Shown here piece after piece: positions 15,454-26,102 of a DNA stretch of 64,000 bases. This DNA is from Zingiber officinale (Eukaryota; Streptophyta; Magnoliopsida; Zingiberales; Zingiberaceae), in NCBI RefSeq assembly GCF_018446385.1, contig NC_055988.1, positions 161,274,209-161,338,208 on the forward strand. The letters are read 5' to 3'. Both the position numbers and the translations under genes were made by a program. The notes below the pieces were generated by a model, which worked only from the letters and a program-made list of their open reading frames with translations, was not told where the DNA came from and searched no databases. The first letter of the stretch is position 1. Every line of letters starts with the position of its first letter.

Positions 15454-18400
15454 CATTCTTAATATCAATTATTGACTCTCCTGCCTAGACTATCGCTTAG
15501 GTGTTAAAGAGTGGGGTAACCACCTATCGCCTACTGTCTACTGTCTCGAATTACTTTTTATTACCTTGTGTCTTGTATGTGATCTTTTTTTTGAAAAAAA
15601 AAAATTAACCCATGTGCTTGCTCTTAATGTTTTTGTTGATTATAATTTTTCTTTCTTGGTTATTCAATTTTCTGCACAGTTCATACAGTTGGTTTTTCTG
15701 TTTCTGTTTCCATTGATTGTTTGTTTTGGTTTGTTTAGCACTTATTTATATCTATTGTATGATAGGATATCGATGGAAAAAGGGAATTAACTATTTGAAT
15801 AGTTGGCTTTCTTTAGTTCACGTGGATTAGGTAGATTCAAATATTCAATGGATTCAAACAGTCAAAACTGTGCTTGGAACTTGGAACTACTCAGATGCAT
15901 CATGAATGTCCCATCCAAGTGGGCAAATGCCAAATGTTGGTGATATTTGTTGCTTAGTGGAAATGTCTTAATGAATCTTAGCATGAACTTTCAATTTTAA
16001 CAAACCTATGCACGTATTTTTAATATTATAATAAAACTAGTACATTGTCAACTAACATATTAGAATATGATATTGGGAAAAATTATTTTAATTAAATTGC
16101 TAAGATATTAATATTTTATAGTTTAAAAATTCTTGTAATAATGATATGGAAAGTCTTAATCTAATAATATGCTAGAATTATTATAAAATTGATAGTGTGT
16201 GTATATATTTATAAAATTGAAAGTTCATTAGATTTATTACACAATATCAATCATCTCAATTACATTTATGGATTAGTATGAATAAGAGGCTATTCAACTG
16301 GGTTTACTCCTTTTAAAATTATGATCAAGAATATCAATTTGTTGCACAATTGACTGGTACACTTTAAAATTTTCCGTTCTGATGTGTTTGGTTAGTTAGA
16401 TGGATCTATTTGTGGTTGTGACCTAAGATTTGTTTTGTTCCTAAAGAGATGCTAAGTCAAAGGGAAAGAAAAGAGAAGTAAAAAAAGCTAAGCAGATTAT
16501 TAGGTATGCTTCCAATATTCTATTAAATTCTAAATCTTTGTATGAAATAAATACTCACCTGATTATTAGATATGCTTCGAAGATTCTATTAAACTCTGGG
16601 TATAAATCTCAGTTGTAGTTAATGATATTTAAAGGAGCATATTCATTTTTGTTTCCACTTGTATGGTTACAAAGTTTGGGTGAATACTGGCTAGAGGAGA
16701 CTTGTATTCTGAGTGGCAGTTTATGGAGCTATTTTCATTTATATTGTTTTGATTTAGGCGTTTGTCTCTAGATACTGAAGTGGGTTCTGAACTAGCGGCA
16801 AACATTCAGGTTATGTTTCATGATCATACAATTTATTTATTTTTTGTTATCTTCCTTTGGTAGTAGAAACCTATGTTATTAACTTTTGCAGGGTCTTGAT
16901 AACTTTGAAGAGGAGCTCAAGAAATTAATAGCTATGGGCTTTGAGAAGGTATTTTCCAATTGTGATAATCCTGTAGTCAAAGCCTTCTTAGAAATTTAGC
17001 TCTTACCATTGTAGTGTTGCTATTTGTTTGGTTGTAGAAAGTGTGTTACTTCTCAAATTTATGTTGCTGTCGCTACCTCTCTTATTCTTTTATGGACATG
17101 GAAACAAACAGTTTGACAGGAATTATATCTATGATTTTGCTCAGATCTAGTAAAAAAATAATGATTGAAATTGAGAAATGAGAAAAGGCAATGTTGTGAT
17201 GGTGGTGTTAGGATCTCAATAGTGGTTTTCTTGTAGTTAAATGGTACTTGAAAAATTTTATCCTCGTAAGAACTGTAATTTTACTGTAGTAACATCTATA
17301 TAGTATCCTTAGGAAATTAAAAAGTTATTGATTACATTTGCAATTATGATTTTCTATCCTGGATAAATTTTTCTTCCATTAAGCTAGGACTTGAATCTGA
17401 TATTAAGGCTTCGTTTGCTTGTTCAAGAATATTCTTTTGGTTCATGTTTTTTTTTCTTGTAGTTAAATGGTACTTGAAATATTTTATCCTCATGAGAACT
17501 ATAATTTCACTGTAGTAGCATCTAAATAGTTAACCTTAGGAAATTAAACAGTGATTGGTTACATTTGCAATTATGATTTTTTATCCTGGATAAATTTTTA
17601 TTCTGTTAAGCTAAGACTTGAATTTTATACTAAGGCTTTTGGAACATGTTTTCTTGATTTTCTAGTATTCGATTCAATATAAAATAAGTCAATGAATGTA
17701 CGAATATAAAATATTTTATGAGGAAAATTACTTTCTTTTAAAAAGAGCGGAAGTTATTTTTCTCCCAACGCATTTGCAATTCCTTTGCTAAGTCAATAAA
17801 CCTCTCTTAACCCTCCACTGTTAGCTCTCCACTGCAAGCCCTTTGCTCTTATCGTCGAGTATTTCAACATCATTTGTGAGCTTTCTAGGATTGTGTGGAT
17901 TGATTGGACTGCCTGACCCACCTCGTTCGTTTGCCTGCACTAATCAGTTAGGAAAACTCTGTGCCTTGAGATAAATTGGTCCAAGTGGGAAGTTGGACAG
18001 GCCGACCAAGGTAATCAATCTGGGAGGCGTCAATTGGTATAATCGAGTTGGTTAGTCGGGTTGGTTTGAACAGGTCAACAAGTAGTTGGTCTAATCGGGT
18101 TATTTAGGTTGATTGAGCAAGTTGATCAGATCGACCGGTTGAGCCAATTAGGCTGGTTGATGTGGTCAGCCTGATCAATCCTGTCAGTCTAGTTAGTCTA
18201 GTTGGATTAGACAGTTGGGCTGGTTTGGTCATCCGATTGGGGGCAAACTAGTCAAGCAAGTCAGGTTGGTCAATTTTGGCAAGTCGAGTGGGCCTATCAA
18301 TCTGGGCAAGCTAGTGTAACTGGTCAGGCTAATTGGTCTTGACTGGATCAACCATCCTATAGTTGAGAAGGATTTTTTTTTCCTTTTAGAGTGCCAAATA

Positions 18401-18920
18401 CATGAAAATATTTTTCTACATATTTAGTATCACATCAATAATAAAAATTAATTTATTTCCTTGGAAACATTTCACAATATAATTCACACAAATAAGTTAT
18501 TTCTCAGTAAACAAATAGAGCCTAAAATGGAATTTTGGTTCCGTTTTCGGATACTCTATTCTAAGTCTCTTAAGTTTACAAGCAAAAAAAGTTCACTTTT
18601 GCATATCAACGATTCATTAGCTACCATTATATTATAACTTAATTCCAGGCCTAACGTCTCAAATCTTGCTGCAGACTCAAGCTGAAGTTGCCTTAGCCGC
18701 TGCTGATGGAGATCCCAATGTCGCGATTGAAATTCTGATGAGCCAGCAGGCATGGCCCATTTATCTTTTTACAGTTTGGAAATATTTTTTTTCTGCCTCT
18801 AAACTATTCATCTCCTTGATGCCAGCAGCAATAGGAATTTCGTGGTCAAGCCAACTTGCTGTAAGCAGTTTACTGAAGGAGACTGGAGTATTCTGTAAGA
18901 ACATTTTGGAACTTCTTTGA
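2018..18920 (+). CDS. RBL15: Rhomboid-like protein 15 (rhomboid fold plus UBA domain), 13 exons
   Basis: Multi-pass membrane protein of the plant RBL15 group: a rhomboid domain followed by a cytosolic ubiquitin-associated (UBA) domain. Exons I resolve: 2018-2041, 4180-4345, 5166-5469, 5636-5668, 5777-5868, 5960-6033, 6256-6350, 6428-6497, 14814-14980, 16447-16503, 16758-16809, 16892-16948, 18675-18920; phases are consistent throughout (478 codons plus stop). Seen in the translation: the HGSLLHVLFN membrane motif, GFSG with Ser145, and GHLCG with His197, so the Ser-His dyad is intact. A UBA domain with the MGF motif spans exons 12-13. Introns use GT-AG except intron 6 (GCAAGT donor). Intron 8 is 8.3 kb because of a retroelement. 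Family proteins normally end close to the ILMSQQ motif; here about 55 extra residues follow to the stop at 18918, which may be real or an unrecognised last intron (a GC donor at 18750 joined to an acceptor at 18828 would stop two codons later). Confidence 0.9.
7381..10030 (-). repeat. 3' LTR copy of the intron-8 retroelement
   Basis: The first bases (TGTAGGATC, then CTAG and a G run) match the reverse complement of the LTR end of the element at 24611-31597. The block shares long stretches with 12508-14310, for example 9783-10025 against 14060-14305. It is about 800 bases longer than the other copy. The excess lies mostly at 8100-9050, where a 55-base motif is repeated (8510-8565 and 8643-8698), suggesting a further insertion. 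Confidence 0.6.
7403..7422. repeat. Poly-G run of 20
   Basis: Twenty consecutive G at the point where related LTRs in this window carry seven (as C on the other strand). It interrupts the LTR terminus about 22 bases from its end. Confidence 0.95.
11820..12440 (-). pseudogene. Copia gag remnant (UBN2-type), many stops and frameshifts
   Basis: Read on the minus strand in shifting frames, this block gives segments typical of plant Ty1/copia Gag (UBN2/DUF4219 family). One segment contains the 'ESIS..HGRFMKI' run and a later one the 'LKVFPE' run usual after it. There are many stop codons and no zinc knuckle is seen. It is the internal remnant of the intron-8 element, and lies just downstream of its PBS as expected for gag. 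Confidence 0.6.
12508..14310 (-). repeat. 5' LTR copy of the intron-8 retroelement
   Basis: Begins TGTGG next to the primer-binding site and parallels 7381-10030 over most of its length. At 13690-13930 it carries a cluster of a CAATTG-type motif (attccaattgactgg and variants, at least five times), in the same relative place where other LTRs here carry their own palindrome cluster. A GGCC-rich palindromic patch lies at 13035-13130. Confidence 0.6.
15388..15451. repeat. (AT)n microsatellite
   Basis: A perfect alternating TA run of about 64 bases within intron 9 of the rhomboid gene. Confidence 0.95.
17215..17640. repeat. Tandem duplication in RBL15 intron 12
   Basis: Two diverged direct copies, about 17220-17405 and 17450-17640, starting 'cttgtagttaaatggtactt' and sharing the 'ttatcctggataaattttt' stretch. 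They differ at scattered bases. The end of the first copy (17405) also starts a segment that resembles the inverse of 18500-18525, a possible decayed hAT-like insertion between them. Confidence 0.7.
17930..18350. repeat. Degenerate minisatellite in RBL15 intron 12
   Basis: Irregular repetition of ggttggtc, gggttggt and gatcgacc-type words over about 400 bases. The block is GC-rich against its surroundings and has no coding signal. Confidence 0.6.
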
Positions 18921-21900
18921 TGTTTCTCTTCCCATACAAGAACTTTATTCCTTGTAAAAATTCACTGTCAGCGAATTGAGATCATCTAGAGGTAAACCAA
19001 GAAAATCGAAACATTTCATTTGAGTCTGCCCTTTGCACTTTACCATGCTGTGGTAGTCTGCATTCTTTTCTAAAAAGAATTAGGCAATGTGATTGTTGGC
19101 AAGGCATGCCACCATCAAGAGAAATGATGCTTGGCGGTTACAATTAGTTTATGCCTCCTCGTATACCATCTGTATGCTGTTGCTGCCTTTTTTTTCCCTC
19201 TCGCCAACGGTTTGTCAGTCGGTAAGAAATTTCTTGTACCATGGCCTCACTGTTTGCAGCTCTCTGAATTCCCTATTCATAAGTTGAAAGATCAATGGAC
19301 TTTTGTCATGTTTGTTGGGATGAAAGGGGATTGAATGAGAATGGATTAATTCCATCCAATTATTTGGATATCGATTTAATGTGAAATGATCATATGACCC
19401 TCTCAGTTTCGAAGGACTGAGGAAGCTCCATGCCTGTCAGGTGCTCCAGTTTGTAGTCCACTGTTAAGTATATGCAAGGGTGTCATCCCTCTATCTAATT
19501 ATGTTTCGATCAACTAGTTTCTGCACCATTGCTACCATTTCATAGTAACAGAGGTTAACTATGTATCTTCGAGCTCGATCGTGAGGTGACCCATCATTGT
19601 ATTCCATTACCTCGTTGGGTCAAGTGTCGTCATTTTGGGTGCGCTTTATATGAAGGGGCTTTTGCAACTCAAGGATCTTTTTCCGCGAGAAACAACACTC
19701 TAGTTCTATGGTGATAGTTTATCCCTTTTACTCCCTGGCATAAAAAATTCATAAAAGAAATTTAGCAAGGTTTTTTCGCGCTTCCTGTATATGACATTTG
19801 TGTGATTTAAGATAACAATTAATTGAATTTTGTTAGGTGGATGAGTGATAATTCACAGTGAAAAAAACGTAAAATATAGATTGTTTTTTTCCGAAAAAGG
19901 AAAATAGAAATGGAAGAAAGTAACGGAGACCAAAGAAAAAGTCAATTTGTTGATGTTTGCCCATGTGATTTCATGTTGTTTAATTAAAATATTTATTAAT
20001 CATTTGAGTATATATTCATATTATGTTAAACACGTTTTTTTATAATTTTTTCAGTAGACGTAATCTTTATTTTCTCTTTAATATTTTGATTTTATTTTAT
20101 CACTGCCCATTCATATTCATCTTAATATCCCTAATCTCTAACTCATTATGTGTTTATTAGTATGCTCAATCTATGGTCCAATATTTAATTTAATTTCATA
20201 TATAACATTGGTCTCAACAACGTTAATATTGTGTTTACTTGGAGGCGTGGATTGAGAAAAAAAATAGAAAGTTAAGAAGGGAAAAATCCCTGTGAGAAGG
20301 GGCAAAAAACAGAAAGAAAAGGATGGAATAAATCACTTGGAGACGGAAGAGATGGAAGACACAAGGAACGCCGCCGCCTCATGCTCATTGCGGGCGGTGG
20401 GGGCTCCACGAGGCGGCCTTGCAAGGCCCGCCTCTGCTGCTCACGGCGAGCACGAGTCAGTCTTACATGAGATCAGATCTTCTGAGTTATGGATCAAAAA
20501 ATAGATCACATAAAATTATAGTTGGATCGTGGTTATAATTTAATCGTAATTGATTATGATCTCTTCTTAGGTTCATCATCCTCTTTAAATTATAGTTTGG
20601 GTCGGGATTGATGATTGGAGGTCATCCGGAAGCCATCCTATGCTCGATGCCTAATAGTCGGGTCATTTCTCCACCATGGGCAGCCTACGGGTAGTCTCTA
20701 ATCATTCGCCCGACCTAAATTATAATTGAAAGGGACGGTGAATTAAAAAAAAATCATAATCAATTACCATCGAATCATGATCACATTCCGATTATAATTT
20801 CATATGATCCATTCTCTCTAATCCATAAAAATATAAACTAGAAGATCTGAAGTCGTCTTGCATGACCGTCCGCGTGGGGTCGGATAGGATGGGCAGCTGC
20901 ATAGGGTGTGGTAGGGTAGTCGGTAGTGGAGTACCCCACAGTGCACCTCGCGTCGCTGACTAGGAAGAAAAGGGCGTTCCATCTAATTTGCATGTATAAA
21001 ATTTGTTCATAGATCAGTGAATGAATTTATATCCGTTATATAATAAGTAAACAACCGGAAGGATAAAAAATTCATCCTCTTTCATGAAATAAACGGTAAA
21101 AAATTTCCAGCACTAAAAACTTTCTTTAATTTTTGAATCCGTTCTCTCAAATAAACAGGAGCAAAATGAAGCCCTGGTATTCCAGCAATCATTTTATTGT
21201 AGGTATGGATATATAGTTAAAAGATAAGGGTCATATCGTTTTCAGCAGTAAGTTTTGCAATGTTATCCATCCATTGTGTTTGATAGTGATAAAAAAACAA
21301 AAGAAAAAGAGGATAAGATCTTTTTCAGCAGTAAGTTTTTCAAGCTTATCTATCCATTGTGCATGATAGGGACAAAAAAATTTAAAAAAATGTGACGTAT
21401 AATTTCCGTGAAGGAGGAAGTTAGAAGCCACACTTCTGTCAGATGTGCTTGAATTTTATTGAATTTGCCCAGCCCATCCATGGCAGTTTATAAACCAGTG
21501 TACTGCTCTGGATTTGGAGTGTTACATAAATATAGACCCTTGATCTTGATCTTCTAAGATGAAGATGGTTCACAGTTCATAACCGTCAATTATAATTTTA
21601 TGATTCATAACGGTTCAAAATTATTTTAATGATTTTAAAATTGATGTCAAATTGTCATTTTTGCATTTTTTTTAGTTTCTAAAAGTGTTTGAGGATTTTA
21701 AAAATCTCAAATTTATATCAAATGGATGATTCTATAGGTCTGAGCAACTGAAATGAACATCTTTACACAAGCTAAGAGATATCAGATTTATATCAAAATG
21801 GACAATTCTAGAGGCCTGATATTTATGCCAAATGAGGATATATTTTTAGTAGTTAGAAGTATTTGATAATTCTAAAGGCCTTAAATTTATATCAAATGAA

Positions 21901-21950
21901 CATCTTTGTGCGTACAGTATTATTTTGTGTATGTCAATGTTTATTTTTTT
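18921..21950. other. RBL15 3' untranslated region and intergenic DNA
   Basis: The rhomboid transcript probably ends within the first several hundred bases; I cannot place the poly(A) site. From about 19700 the DNA is AT-rich spacer. A GC-rich patch at 20360-20460 and 20870-20960 looks like retroelement-derived DNA but shows no LTR end. No further gene is seen. Confidence 0.5.
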
Positions 21951-21959
21951 AAAATTTGC

Positions 21960-22450
21960 GCAATATAAGCCCGCCAATACTTAGAATTAAAAGTGTTTAG
22001 GACTTTAAATTTATTCCAAATAAGCATTACTATACTCTTAATATTAAATAAAATAATTATTTAAATTAATTAAAGTTTAATAAGTTAACATATTTGTTTT
22101 TCATTAATTTGAAAGAAAAACTTAGTCCTTTGCAAATCAGATCATCTTTCCCAAAATTCTTATGTCACCATGTTTCTTTGTCGATCGGACGATTATGACA
22201 TTCTCATGATATGCACTATATTCTTAAAATATAATTTAATCCATCTGATCGATGAGGAAATATAGGGACACAGAAATATATGGATAGAGGATCTGATCTC
22301 AGTCCTTTGTACTTTAGTTATTTAAGGAAGTATAAAAATTAAAAACAGTGCTCGTAATTATTAAAATTATTAAAAATATTAGTTAAAAAAAACTAGCTCT
22401 CCAATATATTTTTATTTTTATTTTTTTTACTTTAATATTGTTCTATAGTA
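21960..22450. repeat. Dispersed AT-rich repeat, copy 1
   Basis: Matches 33370-33760 over almost its full length and 32440-32620 in part, including the stretches 'gctcgtaattattaaaat' and 'ctagctctccaatatatttt'. It is non-coding and of unknown class. Confidence 0.7.
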
Positions 22451-22692
22451 TGTTATACAGCAATTTACATAAAGACCTACTTAGATTTTTGAATTTATTA
22501 AAACACACACTACTTTAGTATTTACCAAAGCGAGCGTCTTTTTATAGTACTCTTCTCATTCTATGCTTTTGATAAATTTGACTATTTTTTATTTTTTCTT
22601 TCTCTATCATTTCTCTCTTTTTCTTTTCTCCCATGCAATATATCTTTTCTTTCCTCTATGATAACTGAATTTAATAAGTCTCCTAAAAAGCT

Positions 22693-22992
22693 GATTCTTT
22701 AGTCGACTCTTCTAAAAATATTTTAACACACCTGAGAAGCTAAAATAAGAAATGGATAACACCGTTTGACTCCTTGCAACCTTAGAAATCCATAGGACCT
22801 GAAATGGATTCAATTGGACATGTCTAGGTCCATTAATGGATTTTGATCGAAATCCACTGATGGACTTACATAGGTCTGATTGGATTCATTTCAGGTCCTA
22901 TGGATTTCTGAGGCTACAAGGAGTCAAATAGTGCTATTCATTGCTTATTTTAACTTCTCAGTGGTGTTAAAATATTTTTAGAAGAATCAACT
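22693..22992. repeat. Fold-back element of about 300 bases
   Basis: Two inverted arms of about 115-120 bases (left about 22697-22820, right about 22875-22992) pair nearly perfectly around a centre that is itself inverted (ccattaatgg ... ccactgatgg). A partial diverged relative lies at 23607-23800. I see no TSD or coding content. MITE-like fold-back is the simplest reading. Confidence 0.7.
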
Positions 22993-23974
22993 AAAAAATC
23001 CCATATCATGCTAACATTGGGCCTGATATGGAATTATATCAGACCCAATATGGGTTTGATATGTCTATATTAGGCTAACGTTGGGTCTGATATGTCTATG
23101 TCAGGCCCATGTTGAGCCTGATATAATATATCAGACTCACATTGAGATTTTTAGTCGATTGTTCTATTAGAGCACCCACATCAATTTCTCTATTACTATA
23201 TCTAAAATTTAAAATAAATGACTCACTTTATTAAATTTAAATAATCATTTTTCACTATTTACTACGTCAACTACTCTAAAATTTTCATCATCCTTAATTT
23301 TTTTTATTATTTTCTTTTTTTCTTCTATTTTTTTATTATTATATTTATGGAATAAATAGAAGGAGAGAGATTGAAAATATTAAGTGGAAGGAGAGAGATT
23401 AAAAAGAAATATTATTTTATTTTTAGAATATTGATTTTGATTCCCTAAATTTAGAGAATCACTATTTATTAAATTTAAATTTAGGGAATGGATAGGGTAG
23501 CTAATGCAAAGATTTTTTAACTACTTTATCCAAAATTTAAAATAAAATCTTTGGATAGGATAGCTGATATGGATTCTCTTAATATTTAATATCTTTTATG
23601 AATCCGAAACAAGCAATGGATAGCACCTTTTGACTCCTTGTAACCTCAAAAATCTACAAGATTTAAAATGAGTCCAATTGGATCTATCTAGGTCTATAAG
23701 TGAGTTTCGATCCGATTTAACCAATTTATGTTAAAACCCACTAATGGAGCTAGAAAAGTTTGATTGGATCTATTATTATTTTTGACATTCTTAGTGGTAG
23801 TTCAAAAGTTAAAAAAAAAAAATAATAAATTCTCTTTCTTTTTTCCTCAAACCTGTTATGAGAGATCAAAATCACGTTGAGCCTAATATCTCCACATATC
23901 AGGTCCAATAAAAAGGAAAAAAAAGGGAAAAAAGATTGACCTAATCAATATTACCTAAACTGTTTATCTGGTAG

Positions 23975-24610
23975 AGAAGAGTTTGGTGCCCATTGTTGAG
24001 CAATGTGCTTGGGCTTTACGAAATGTTGCTGGTGAAGGAGAAGAGCTGAGGAATATTTTACTTGCACAAGGAGCTCTATTACCTCTTGCACGTTTAATGA
24101 TGTCTAATAAAGGTTCCACCGCATGGGCATTATCGAATCTCCTTAAGGTATGCTTTCTTTAGTTTTATTAAGTTGAAATGTTTCATTAACCGTTATAGAT
24201 AATATAATATATATTTATATAAATATATTGCCCTTAGTGAATTTTAGTAAATTTAGTGTCCCATGATTCTTGCTTTTCCTAAAATCTGGCCGTCTCTTGT
24301 AACTATCTATTAAAAATTTACTCTCAAATTCCCTTATAGGATTTAGTAAGAACTAAAAATTTATATGTTCTTGGTGAGTGTCATATTTTCATTTACAAGT
24401 ATTATTTACATGTTCATCCGCATTTCAGTATCATCTCAAGGTTGCTATTTACTATGAATTTTTATTCATTCATTAGCCTTTGTACTTTATTTTGTTCAAT
24501 ATTACATGTAGGGACCCATCCTAAAGCTACATCAGAATTGATAAAAATCAAGGGAGGTAATTGATGCAATTGTGCAACACTTGAGGAAAGAGTAAATTGT
24601 TGCTTGGAAT
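23975..24610 (+). pseudogene. Importin-alpha-9-like gene fragment, decayed
   Basis: Two exon-like blocks, 23975-24147 and 24512-about 24610, are separated by an intron with GT and AG ends. The first encodes an armadillo-repeat segment (VEQCAWALRNVAGEGEELRN, then the QGALLPLARL and WALSNLLK stretches), closest to plant importin-alpha-9. About four residues are missing before WALSNLLK. The second should continue with a GPxPKA..ELI..KG..DAIVQHLRK segment but carries compensating -1 and +1 frameshifts. The 24611-31597 retroelement then cuts it. After the element, 31603-31675 may continue the same frame weakly (an ER..RSS match), which I cannot confirm. No other exons of this 500-residue protein are seen nearby, so this is a fragment and not a working gene. 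Confidence 0.7.
24606..24610. repeat. Target site duplication, left copy (GGAAT)
   Basis: Identical to 31598-31602 immediately after the 3' LTR, as expected for copia-type integration. Confidence 0.9.
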
Positions 24611-24710
24611 TGTGGTGCAACATCCCTCAGGTCAAGGTTGACCTGTTTGATCAAGCTGAGTCTTGGTTTGGGTTTAGATGTTTGACAATAAGATGTTAAT
24701 TGAAGAAGAG

Positions 24711-25154
24711 TCAAGTAGGTCAAGGTTGACCGGATACTTGACTGGGAAGTCCTAACTGGGATGTTAGGCAGAAGGAAGTCCTAGTGAGTGAAGCTAGGCA
24801 GAAGGAAAATCCTGGTGAGTGAAGCCAGGTGAAAGTCCTAGTGAGTGAAGCTAGGCAGTATGAAAGTCCTGGTGAGTGAAGCCAGGCAGATGGAAAACCC
24901 TAGTGAGTGAAGCTAGGTGGAAGCCCTGGTGAGTGAAGCCAGGCAAGGGAAAATCCAGATGGATCAGGAATTGACCAGACATCTGGTGGAAGTCCAAGTA
25001 GGTCAAGGAAGTGACCGGATACTTGGCACGACGAGAAAAGTCCAAGTGGGTCAAAGGGATTGACCGGACACTTGGTGGGAAGCCCTGGCAGGTCAAGGGA
25101 GTGACCAGATGCTAGGCATGATGTACCAACAGGTCAAGGTTGACCGGATGTTGG
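24711..25154 (+). repeat. Array of short hairpins with compensatory stems (5' LTR)
   Basis: Thirteen hairpins: 24711-24741 (arms TCAAGTA/TACTTGA), 24751-24768 (CCTAAC/GTTAGG), 24780-24798, 24837-24855 and 24899-24917 (CCTAG/CTAGG), 24811-24829, 24868-24886 and 24925-24943 (CCTGG/CCAGG), 24955-24986 (CCAGATG/CATCTGG), 24994-25026 (CCAAGTA/TACTTGG), 25042-25075 (CCAAGTG/CACTTGG), 25084-25116 (CCTGGCA/TGCTAGG, one G-U), 25126-25154 (CCAACA/TGTTGG). The short ones share the loop tgagtgaag. The long ones share a loop of the form ggtcaa...ttgaccgga, which can itself pair. Confidence 0.85.
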
Positions 25155-25195
25155 TTTGGGAGTCTTGGAACTTGGTTTTGGGCAAAAACCAAGTG

Positions 25196-25466
25196 CTGGA
25201 TCGATCAGGGGATCGATCCAGGAGCTGGATTGATCAGTGGATCGATCCAGGCTTCTCCCAGCGAACAGAAAGCCTCTGGATCGATCCGTGGATCGATCCA
25301 GATGTCCCAATCGATCAGTGGATTGATTGGGACACGGCTGCTTCGCGCGATAAGCGCTGGATCGATCCGTGGATCGATCCAGGCATTTTTCCCAGAGCAC
25401 AGAGGCGCTCTGGATCGATCCAAAGCCTCCCCGATCGATTGGGAACATTCGAATCGATCGGGATCC
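25196..25466 (+). repeat. Cluster of ATCGAT-centred palindromes (5' LTR)
   Basis: Units of about 26 bases made of two ATCGAT-type cores around a short centre, flanked by arms that pair: CTGGAT/ATCCAG in most and CCCAAT/ATTGGG in one. The 3' LTR copy (about 30814-31093) differs by a few small indels, including one extra half-unit. Confidence 0.85.
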
Positions 25467-25972
25467 GACCGTTGGCGTCGTTTATAGCTGCAGGCGTGCG
25501 ATGACTGCGGTATCTTTTCACCGATTCAACTCAGATCTTCGTTAGCTCCTCCACAGCACTCTCAAAGCTTGTGATCGTCAGTTCTTGAAGGTTCTTGGAA
25601 GCTCTCCGAGTCAAGAGGCGGATCAAAGGTAAGAAGAGAAGCTAGAGTTAGGGTTTTCTGCATTCATTGTAAGTCTTGTGCTTGTATTTTGTTTCCCTTT
25701 CCTTCTTCTTGTACCGAGAGTCTTGTAGGGCTTCTCCGCCCTCGGTAGTTACCGAAAAGGAGTGTTTCATAGTGGAGGGTGCGTGCGTGGTGTGGATCCT
25801 TGGATTAGTCACCTCTTGTGAGGTGGATACCAAGTAAACCAACCGTGTTAGCGTTGTGTGATTGTTTCTTTGTATTTCCGCTGCACATCTTTGAAGTAAC
25901 AAGCACCGCCGAGCACCGAGCGAACGCGACGAGCTATTCACCCCCCCTCTAACTACTTTTGGTCCTAACAAG

Positions 25973-25984
25973 TGGTATCAGAGC
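25973..25984 (+). other. Primer-binding site, tRNA-Met type
   Basis: TGGTATCAGAGC, the standard plant initiator tRNA-Met complement, two bases after the 5' LTR. Confidence 0.9.
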
Positions 25985-26102
25985 AAGGCCGCTCTTCACT
26001 GGAATCATCGCCGGAAGGGTCAAGCATAACAAGAAAAGCTAGAGGGTGAAGAAGTTGGAGCAAATTCTTCAAGTTCAAGACTTTATCAAGCTCAACTTCA
26101 AG

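Larger units (their letters stand above)
24611..25970 (+). repeat. 5' LTR of the non-autonomous element
   Basis: Begins TGTGGTGCAACATCCC and ends GGTCCTAACA. Three zones can be seen. Zone 1 (24711-25154) is an array of about 13 short hairpins. Zone 2 (25196-25466) is a cluster of ATCGAT-centred palindromes. Zone 3 is a 3' end with 'tttccgctgcacat' and 'attcaccccccctct' shared by other SIRE-like LTRs here. The 5' copy lacks one T at its start against the 3' copy (TGTGG against TGTTGG). Confidence 0.9.

Noticed and set aside
20292..20504. 70-codon ORF over a GC-rich patch
   Set aside because: Composition-driven; no start context, no homology recognised, and retroelement-like surroundings.
24711..25154. 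CRISPR-like appearance of regular repeats with variable parts
   Set aside because: The variable parts are paired stem arms, not unique spacers. The setting is a plant LTR with no cas genes.
25109..25521. Several overlapping ORFs encoding repeated WIDP, DRSTDRS or GSIRGSIQ patterns on both strands
   Set aside because: They are translations of the ATCGAT palindrome cluster in the LTR. The same patterns appear in many frames and at 30712-31215, so they are not proteins.
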